A DNA stretch of 64,000 nt from Mesostigma viride (Eukaryota; Streptophyta; Mesostigmatophyceae; Mesostigmatales; Mesostigmataceae). The number at the start of each line of letters is the position of its first letter. Position 1 is the first letter of the stretch. The translations under genes were made by a program, and so were the position numbers. Under the pieces are notes generated by a model. It did not search any database, had not been told where the DNA came from, and saw only the letters and a list, made by a program, of their open reading frames with translations. The DNA lies in the NCBI GenBank assembly GCA_009746045.1, contig RPFO01000104.1:2200448-2264447 (forward strand). The letters run 5' to 3'. This document shows, piece by piece, positions 56,708-64,000 of the stretch.

Positions 56708-59700
56708 TCAGTGTATTACCACGCTGGTTAACTTACCGTGTCACACGATCCCGGACTATTGGGAGCTCCCCACCTTAAGTACGCGACTAATCTAAAACGA
56801 GGAACTGGCTGCTGGGCCAATCCGCGCGAAGCGCTCAGCGTGCCGGCAAGCGCGCGGCCGCTTCAGCGGCCTCCTCTCCGGAGCGCAGCAAAGGAGCACG
56901 TTACTCCGAACTACGCGTTGGCCTAAAACCTACAGCAGGGGCACCGCGGGCAGAGTAGCAGCGGGTAAATGGGCACGGGTGGCGTGATGGCCAAGGGTAA
57001 CCTTTGGGGCATCGCCAAGCAGTGCAGCGCCAGCGGGTGGCCGCGGGGGAGGGGGGGGGGCGGGACTGCGGGACTGCGGGCGCCGCGCGGCGGGCAAACA
57101 GGTGGCGTACCTGGCGGGCCAGCACTTAGCATGGCGGGCCACGGCGGGGCCTGAGGGCGGGCCAGCCTGCCGCTGCGGGAGGGCCCCGGGCGACCGGACG
57201 CTGTGTGGAGCCAGCGGGTCGAACTAGTATACTTGACTAATTTAGCTTTAGCCAAGCTAAATTAGTATACTTGACTAATTTAGCTGTGTGAGCCCATCGC
57301 AGACAATTGGGAGAGCACCTCAAGTACGCGACCAATCCACAGAGGGGAGAAAACAGCGGGCCAATAGTGGACGGATCCCAAATCAACGACCAATCCGGGC
57401 GCAATACACTAAACCGCGGGCTGCACGCGGGTTGCTTGGTTGCTTGCACTGACAATTTACGCTGGTCAGAGCCATGCAGCGCCGTCACTCTAATCCTAAT
57501 CTATGTCATGATTAGCCGCAGTTCCCAAGCATACAGAAAAAACAAACAAATGGGGGTGAAATGGTTTCCTCTGACGCTTCCAGAACTGCACATATCACCC
57601 TGCACATCCATCGATCAATTATTGATGCAATCAATTGTCCAACGCTACCCTTATCGACAGGTATCTGCAAACAAGGCATCCTGTTGTTAGTCAAATAGCA
57701 GATAGTAGAAACTAAATGCTGCTGGCATGTACCGTGACTAAATGCTGTGGCAACCCCATCATCTGGTTCTGAAATACAACGTCTCTCCCCCCCCCCCCCC
57801 CCCCCTGGGTTTAGTGCAACACAAGGTTCCGTACAGCAAAGGGTACTGCACGCCCATGGCTGACGGGGAGCAGCCAGCGGCGGCATTCTGACTGAGGACA
57901 TGTCATTGGGTCTCAACAACTCAAGCATCGTCCTCAACTCATCGTCCTCAACTAACTTAATCGTCCTCGATTAATCATCCTCAAATGGACCATAAAAAGG
58001 TTCGCACAAGCACTGCACCTGTAAACCACTGTACCTATGTGGCCTGGTATATGTACTGTACTGTACTGTACTGTACTGTACTGTAAACCACTGTACCTGT
58101 ATACCACGTAATTAAGCGTCATTAATGTAGATAGAGATATTAGTAGCTATTCGTGTAGATTTACCCCCCTGGTACCAACCTGGACGGTGTTGGCCAGTTG
58201 TGGGGGCGCCACCTGCTGCAGATGCAAAGTGCCTGTAAAGGGGGAGTGCCATGCACCACGCGCGACGCACAGGCCTGCAAGCATGTGAGCACGGTGTCGG
58301 CGATTTGAACGTGGCCGTCTTTTCTTGGTGCCTGCCATGAAGGGCACTGGAAGTGAATCAAAAATTAGAAAGGCTCAATCAGCCTCGAGTGAGTAGAAAG
58401 CAGGGCGCTTCGCCGCGTATCCTTAGGCCAATTGGGATACCTGCCAGGGAGCCACGTCACCAACCTGCTGCAAAAACTCCATCCCAGTCCATATAGCATT
58501 CCCCAAGATGATCCCTGATGGATTATATTAGTATTTTTTTAGCTATCTGCTCATTTTATAGATATGTTGCGGCGGGCTCAAAGGGGGCCGATCTGCGGCC
58601 TGTAGCGTAGCTCTACCGTACGTCACCTACACCATGTGAAGGTCCTTGTGTGACATACCACGAGAGTAGAAGGGGAACGGCATTGCGCCGGTACTAGTGC
58701 CTACTGTCAACCCGCCCTTTTGAGGGGGGTGCGGCGCCTTGAGCCATGTGCTTTGTTATTCATTTTCGCACCTTGGAGTGGTGTTGTGAACGTAGGGACG
58801 CCTTTTTGCAGCTCCCACCCACCCACCAACCCTCGCTGCTGTTGGGGAGAAGACTGGACCAAGGGGGCATGTGCTGGGCCCCAGCATGGTGAACTGGCCT
58901 AGCTTGACAATGATTTCTACAATGATTTTGAGGGCGTGGCTAGGCTCAACTGTTTACGCCCGCACACACTTATTGTAATGAACTTGTTTCTCTGGTAGGA
59001 AGGCACTCCAACGGACCTTCGCTCCAGCACCTATACCAGTGTTTGAATCAAACGCATGAGTATCGCTACCATGAAGAGGTAAGAGCACTCTCGCATTGCA
59101 GGTGAAGCTGGCATCTGCCCCTTTACGGGTCGCCGAGTGGCTGCCCAAACCATGACCTACGAGGAGTTCAGAACTATTTGCTTACTGAGTAGTAGTTGCA
59201 GTATTTGTGGTATCCGTGGCATGCCTTCAGTTCATGTTCACGCACTTACTTACCTACTTACCTATGTGTCGTATCACACCGAATTTGGCACTTGACCCCA
59301 CACTCCCATGCCACATATCCACGCATCTTAACATGAACTTCGTTTTAAGCTATATCCATATTAAGGTAATGATGAGATCACGTACCGGCCGTGTAGGCAC
59401 AACCAAACGTAACACCATGGAGGACCTCCACCGGCAGCACCGCCCAGGGGGTGGTCAGCAGGGAGTAGTAGCCAGCCCTGGGACATTTGGGGCAGGAAGG
59501 TCGGCACGTGGCACCCAAGGCCAGCGAAACGCATGTCGAAAACAAAGAAAAGACATTCTTTGATCGTTGAGCGAAACACAGATTAAGAGACATTATTAGA
59601 GGCAAATTGAGAGGCATTATTTAGAGGCAGAATATTCTCGGAGACCGTTGGATGTCTTGCAGCGGAGATCAGAAATACAAAACAAAAATAAATAAATAAA

Positions 59701-62197
59701 AGGCAGCTCCACAAAAAAAAGGTTATGAGAGCGGCGACAAGAGACAAAGGCTGGGCTGCCCACAGATAAATATTTTCACAAGAAGTTGCGATAAAAAAAA
59801 CCGAATGGCTGCGAGCGCGATGCACTTGTGAGTTCTGCAAAACGACAAGTGCAACGTGGGAAGTGGCAAGATGCAAAAGCCACAAGCTGCAAACACACGA
59901 GTGGCGAGATATGAAATGGACTCGGCATCCTCCATGCATTCCAAACCGCTCCCTCCCTTCTCTCTCTCCCTCTCTCCCTCCCTCCCTCCCTCCCTCCCTC
60001 CCTCCCTCCCTCCTCCCTCCCTCTCCCTCCCTCCCTCCCTCCCTCCCCTCCCTCCCTCCCTCGCTCCTCCCTCCCTCCCTCCCTCCCTCCCTCCCTCCCT
60101 CCCTCCCTCCCTCCTCCCTCCCTCCCTCCCTCCCTCCCTCCCTCCCTCCCTCCCTCCCTCCCTCCCTCCCTCCCTCCCTCCCTCCCTCCCTCCCTCCCTC
60201 CCTCCCTCCCTCCCTCCCTCCCTCCCTCCCTCCCTCCCTCCCTCCCTTGCGTTTCCGTCCCTTCCCTCGCCTCCCTGCCGCTCTCCCCTTTCCCCTCGTC
60301 CCTAACCTCAACGAAAATTGCAGGGACTAAAGAACCATCCGTGCCTGTGCGTGCAGTCGGGTGATGTACCCAATCCATGGCCACATCCAGACAGGCGCTG
60401 ACATCATGATTCGTTCATACCAGGCAGAAGACACCCCATCTCATCAGACGCTGGCGTCGTGACTGGATGCGGTGAACCCAAAGTGGAACGAAGAGTGTTT
60501 TCTTACAAGGCTTTTTTCTCTCCGGAACCCCCTTAGAAGAAACAATACAGGCTGGTGGACCAAGTACCCATGTCCAACCAAGGCTGGCTGACCAAGTACC
60601 CATGTCACAATAGGGCTGCTCGACCCATACCCGCCAACAATGCCGCAAAGCAAAATGAGCACCAAGCACAAAACACGTTCACAGCAAGTGGCAAGTTTTA
60701 CACTAGATGTTTAGAATACATACAGGTTTACAATACATACAAGTGGCAAATAGTTAGATAGATACTGCTATCTCCTTGACAGGGCTGATTACTCGATTCC
60801 CATCTCCTGATCAAGAAACAAACAAGCACTGCGAAGCAGACACTTGGGTCGTAAGTACATTCACGCCTTCGGGTCGACCCGATTAATCCGGCGAACCCAA
60901 CTCAATGCGGGAATGACTGTAGTGGATTTTGCATCCTTATTTGGTTTTCGGCAACATGTCCCCAATATTCCTGTTTCAAGGCTCGTTGACCTATCCCCAC
61001 CTCCCCCACCTCATCGCGGAGGAGATTAGCACAAGGAACCAGTCATTAGTACCCTAAACGGTAGGGTTTCTTTATATGGATCCACCCTTCCTCTCCCCCC
61101 CAGCCGTAGCTCGACATAAACGAGCACCAGGAGCCTGACACATGTACCATACTTGGGGGGGTTGGTTGACCCCCCCCCACCCCAACCCACCCCCCCCCAC
61201 ACACAACCCCCACCCCCACCACACACCTGATCACAAAGCAAATAAGCAAGAGGAACCTGACACTCAAGTACTGTACTTGGTGGTTTGGGTTTTGGTTGAC
61301 CCCCCCCCCCCGAAACACACCTGATCACAAAGCAAATAAGAACAAGGAACCAGACACACAACCCCACCCCCGACACACACCTGATCACAAAGCAAATAAG
61401 AACAAGGAACCAGACACACAACCCCACCCCACCACACACCTGATCACAAAGCAAATAAGAACAAGGAACCAGACACACAACCCCACCCCGACACACACCT
61501 GACCACAAAGCAAATAAGAACAAGGAACCAGACACACAACCCCACCCCCGACACACACCTGATCACAAAGCAAATAAGAACAAGGAACCAGACACACAAC
61601 CCCACCCCCACCACACACCTGATCACAAAGCAAACAAGAACAAGGAACCAGACACACAACCCCACCCCCGACACACACCTGATCACAAAGCAAATAAGAA
61701 CAAGGAACCAGACACACAACCCCACCCCCGACACACACCTGATCACAAAGCAAATAAGAACAAGGAACCAGACACACAACCCACCCCACCACACACCTGA
61801 TCACAAAGCAAATAAGAACAAGGAACCAGACACACAACCCCACCCCCGACACACACCTGATCACAAAGCAAATAAGAACAAGGAACCAGACACACAACCC
61901 CACCCCACCACACACCTGATCACAAAGCAAATAAGAACAAGGAACCAGACACACAACCCCACCCCCACCACACACCTGATCACAAAGCAAATAAGAACAA
62001 GGAACCAGACACACAACCCCACCCCCACCACACACCTGATCACAAAGCAAATAAGAACAAGGAACCAGACACACAACCCCACCCCCGACACACACCTGAT
62101 CACAAAGCAAATAAGAACAAGGAACCAGACGCCGTCGACGCCCAGCTTGTCGATCAGTCGCCCCGAGAAGAACATGGCAGGGATCTCGGCCGCACAT
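53755..62197 (-). CDS. MFS_1-like transporter, 3' half, in eight or more small exons
   Basis: Minus-strand exons with meshing phases and GT-AG borders: 62197-62131, 60450-60421, 60326-60307, 59477-59386, 59089-59070 (weakest acceptor), 58215-58180, 55652-55568, 54041-53755; about 211 codons. They spell CAAEIPAMFFSGRLIDKLGV, RLMRWGVFCL, SLQFSLR, AGYYSLLTTPWAVLPVEVLH, GVTFGCAYTA, QVAPPQLANTVQ, SIFTSIYFGYGNGTGILIAG and ATMFRGLAIAVLVTLGAYF, followed by a cytosolic tail. This is the order of the C-terminal half of the MFS_1-like (LacY/nucleoside-permease-like) family: EIP..FFSG.L...G, NPW..LP.E.LHG.TFG, APP.L..T.Q, YFG.G.G.G.L..G. The substrate is unknown. Upstream exons (membrane segments 1-6) were not found. 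A frame at 62344-62290 (MERIVLFLVLLKAATSP) is a doubtful candidate. The 58.2-kb acceptor is CAGCAG, so one Gln may be optional. The last exon is shortened by a retroelement. Confidence 0.65.
54173..54910 (+). repeat. Small tandem duplications in the last MFS intron
   Basis: A 46-bp duplication (TTATATGCATCAGACAAGCA...) at 54173-54264, and three ~57-bp units starting with GATAAAGAAGAGATCAT at about 54770-54910. Confidence 0.85.
55125..55182 (+). mobile_element. Short LINE 3' end
   Basis: GTGCTCCGTGACTCCCCAAC, then GGGAGCACGAG and an AATGAATTAATG tail. It is the GCTCC...GGGAGC hairpin subfamily. Confidence 0.6.
55945..56155 (+). repeat. (TGATGCC)n and (AAT)n microsatellites
   Basis: About nine TGATGCC/TGATGAC heptamers at 55948-56018, and AAT/ATT-rich sequence at 56093-56155, both inside the 55.7-58.2-kb region. 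Confidence 0.85.
56200..58179. other. MFS intron with unassigned repeats
   Basis: (CAGC)n at 56665-56712, a diverged direct repeat (TTGGGAG...AAGTACGCGAC) at 56758 and 57308, a 25-bp tandem duplication (AGTATACTTGACTAATTTAG) at 57230-57285, a C run at 57787-57805, and (GTACT)n at 58055-58083. I see no gene here. Confidence 0.5.
59955..60246 (-). repeat. (GGGA)n microsatellite in an MFS intron
   Basis: TCCC units on the plus strand with CTCC and CTCT interruptions. The long frames over it are repeat artefacts. Confidence 0.95.
60858..60919. mobile_element. Diverged Tc1/mariner-like MITE
   Basis: 62 bp between TA dinucleotides. Left end CATTCACGCCTTCGGGTC, right end (inverted) CAGTCATTCCCGCATTGAG. 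It is related to the larger MITE at 62900-63076. Confidence 0.5.
61210..62130 (-). repeat. 59-60-bp minisatellite (15 units) at an MFS splice donor
   Basis: GATCACAAAGCAAATAAGAA recurs from 61229 to 62098 every 59-60 bp (the first interval is longer). On the gene strand each unit reads GTCTGGTTCCTTGTTCTTAT, then TTGCTTTGTGATCAG, i.e. a pyrimidine-rich run ending in CAG followed by GTGTGT. The array starts exactly at the donor of the exon ending at 62131. Open frames across it (for example VPCSYLLCDQ repeats) follow from the 60-base period. Confidence 0.9.
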
Positions 62198-62899
62198 CTG
62201 GCAGGGGGGCGGGGGACATCATTGGCGGGCGGGACGGAAGACAGGCAAGGGGGCGGTGGCGGGGCTGTGAGTTTGGGGGGGTTGAGCACCTGGGAGAGGT
62301 TGCCGCCTTGAGAAGCACGAGAAAGAGGACAATCCTCTCCATGCTTTCCACTATACCAAGTACATGGTAGTACTAGTGGTAGTATTAGTATACTACCAGG
62401 TACCAGCTAGTGCCATATTAGTATATCTTGATAGTAGTATTAGTGTATCAAGGGTTCCACCTTATTGGCATTACGTGAATCATGTGCTGGGTTAAGGAAT
62501 CAATCAGACAACTAGCGCATATACTACGATATGAGAGCTTCATGGCAGTAGAAATATGCCCAGTTCCACAAATCGAATACCCTGTTGCTGAGTAAGGCTG
62601 TTTGAGAGGGACAGGATGGGCCAGGGCAACGAGTTACGAGGGGCAGGGGGGAAATGGGCGGGTGGGGGGAGGAGTGTGGGGCAGGGGGGCTGCGGTGGGA
62701 CATGGAAATGTGGAGCCTATAAACACTGTTGCAGCCAACAGGCTGGAAAAAAGACATAATAATAATAATAACAACAATAATAATAATAATACCGGTGTGC
62801 CCTCGATAAGCCTTACCACAAAGACCCCATAAAGGCCCCACAAAGCCAAACTGGACCAGGCTGCCAGCGACTCAAAGTCAAGAAGAGGGAGCAATGGTA
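62198..62899. other. Region upstream of the first recognised MFS exon
   Basis: Contains GTAGTA-type short repeats (62370-62440) and (AAT)n at 62757-62792. Missing 5' exons may lie here, but none can be recognised. Confidence 0.3.
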
Positions 62900-63076
62900 C
62901 AGTCATTCACGCCTTAAGTTGGGTTCGAGGGTTTACTCGGGTCAACCCAACTTAAGGCGTGAACCCAACTTATGGCTCTCAGAACTACTTTGAACTTAGA
63001 ATGCCGAAATACTATGCGACCCAACTTAACGCGTGAACACAACTTAAGCCAACCCAACTTAAGGCGTGAATGACTG
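62900..63076. mobile_element. 177-bp Tc1/mariner-like MITE, TA target site
   Basis: Terminal inverted repeats CAGTCATTCACGCCTTAAGT (plus TGGGTT) on both ends, flanked by TA (62898-62899 and 63077-63078). It contains further internal AACCCAACTTAAG copies in both orientations. Confidence 0.8.
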
Positions 63077-63078
63077 TA

Positions 63079-64000
63079 CATTATTCGAGGAGAGTGAGTT
63101 AGATTTGGAATGTATGAGAATTTGACATGGTAAACGCGCCATGGTAAACGCGCAACAACAAGTGATGCCAGGGAGCAGAAGGAACCCTTCCAGACGCAGT
63201 CCACACAGCAGCCAAGGACATCGGCGCGACAGCCAGAAGCATGCAGCGACGACGTGGCATCCTACGGCTATACAAGGCAACCGTTCGCAAGGTTGGTTTC
63301 CACTCTTGTTGTCCAAGAAGGGGGCAGGGCGTCCAAGAAGGGGACATGGCATCCAAAAAGGGGGCAAGGCAGCACAGAAGGGGGCGACCGGAGCGACCCT
63401 GACCTATGTATAGATTGGGGGGTTGATGCAGGACAACACGGGAGACAAGAAGAGCGACAAGTAGGCTTTACAAGGGGAGGCCCTGCGTCTAAAGGGGTCG
63501 AATTCCTTAGCCCTAGAATGGACCCTGGTGGCAAGATGTGGCCGAGAAAAGGAGGTGGGGGCTACCATGATTGCAAGATGTGGCTGAGGAAAGGGAGTTT
63601 AGTGCGGCAAAGAGGGAGCGTAAGTGCTGGCTTACATTGGAGCGAAGGCCTATTCAAAGGTAGCCAGCTATCAAAGAACACTTGCTCATGTCACCGTGAA
63701 GGTCGGTTGACAGAGGCCCAGCTGGGCAAGATGGAGCTACCTTGCTAAAAACGATGGCTTCTGTCTGCTTTAAGGGAAATATAGCTTGCTGTGAAAAATA
63801 TGGCTCAGGCCATGGCCCAAATCAGTCAAAAGGGGCCTAGCTATGACAAAGCACGATGGCTTACGTCACGGTGAGGGTCAGCCCCATGAGCAGCTTTGAG
63901 CCCCCCATTTCTTCCAGGTACAAGAACAGGTGTGCTGACGAGGCAGGGCAAGGTAGTCAAACGCGGTACAACACACACACACACACTCACAGAGGGGGAG
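63079..64000. other. Unassigned terminal region
   Basis: Four ~18-bp GTCCAAGAAGGGGGCAGG-type units at about 63318-63385, a 12-bp duplication (CATGGTAAACGC, 63127-63151) and a (CA)n run at 63970-63986. No gene is recognised. Confidence 0.4.

Noticed and set aside
58954-59148. 64-residue minus-strand ORF
   Set aside because: The only supported coding part is a possible 20-bp microexon (59070-59089) in another frame.
61385-62197. 270-residue protein of 20-residue repeats (minus strand)
   Set aside because: The 60-bp minisatellite stays open because its period is a multiple of three. Only 62131-62197 is likely exon.
62290-62344. First exon of the MFS gene (MERIVLFLVLLKAATSP)
   Set aside because: The peptide does not fit the expected segment before EIPAMFF and the intron would be only about 90 bp. 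Kept as a doubtful candidate only.

Overview
The window looks like a repeat-rich nuclear contig from a green alga. The evidence is a plant-type histone H2B with a histone-style 3' stem-loop, an OSCA/CSC1-type channel gene with GT-AG introns, and GC-rich exons in a sea of microsatellites and mobile elements. I cannot fix the genus. Only three host genes are supported well. They are H2B (21166-21534, minus), an OSCA/CSC1-like mechanosensitive channel in seven exons (23290-30469, plus), and the 3' half of an MFS_1-like transporter in at least eight small exons (62197 down to 53755, minus). Two further minus-strand coding-looking stretches (19535-19763, 20452-20748) are unassigned.

Region by region. 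1-3.5 kb: ends and ORF1 debris of a non-LTR retrotransposon (LINE) family, plus a tRNA-like SINE dimer. 3.8-5.2 kb: long (GGGA)n and (GCGT)n microsatellites. 5.5-6.4 kb: a 183-bp tandem array. 6.5-17.7 kb: a nest of LINE copies, one split by a 5.15-kb terminal-inverted-repeat (TIR) element that is itself split by a hAT-like element. 19-21 kb: small tandem repeats and unassigned exons. 21-30.5 kb: H2B and the channel gene. 31-37.7 kb: LINE open reading frame 2 and further LINE/TIR pieces. 37.7-46.8 kb: a second, inverted copy of the TIR element, swollen by a SINE and by a 5.26-kb foldback element. 46.8-53.3 kb: a LINE copy carrying ORF1 and an endonuclease start, split by another LINE and by a second hAT-like element. 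53.7-62.2 kb: the MFS gene, whose introns hold microsatellites and a 60-bp minisatellite.

The most informative result is that the insertions can be peeled apart. Target-site duplications (TSDs) and empty sites are visible for at least nine of them. After subtracting nested insertions, the two copies of the large TIR element come to 3408 and 3412 bp. The most unusual objects are (i) the foldback element, which has inverted 173-bp arrays around a 109-bp array and a small Tudor-like reading frame, (ii) the channel gene, where five of six introns contain decayed copies of the neighbouring exon end with its splice donor, and (iii) the LINE 3' hairpin, whose stem shows compensatory changes. No CRISPR array, prokaryotic operon or tRNA/rRNA gene was seen.
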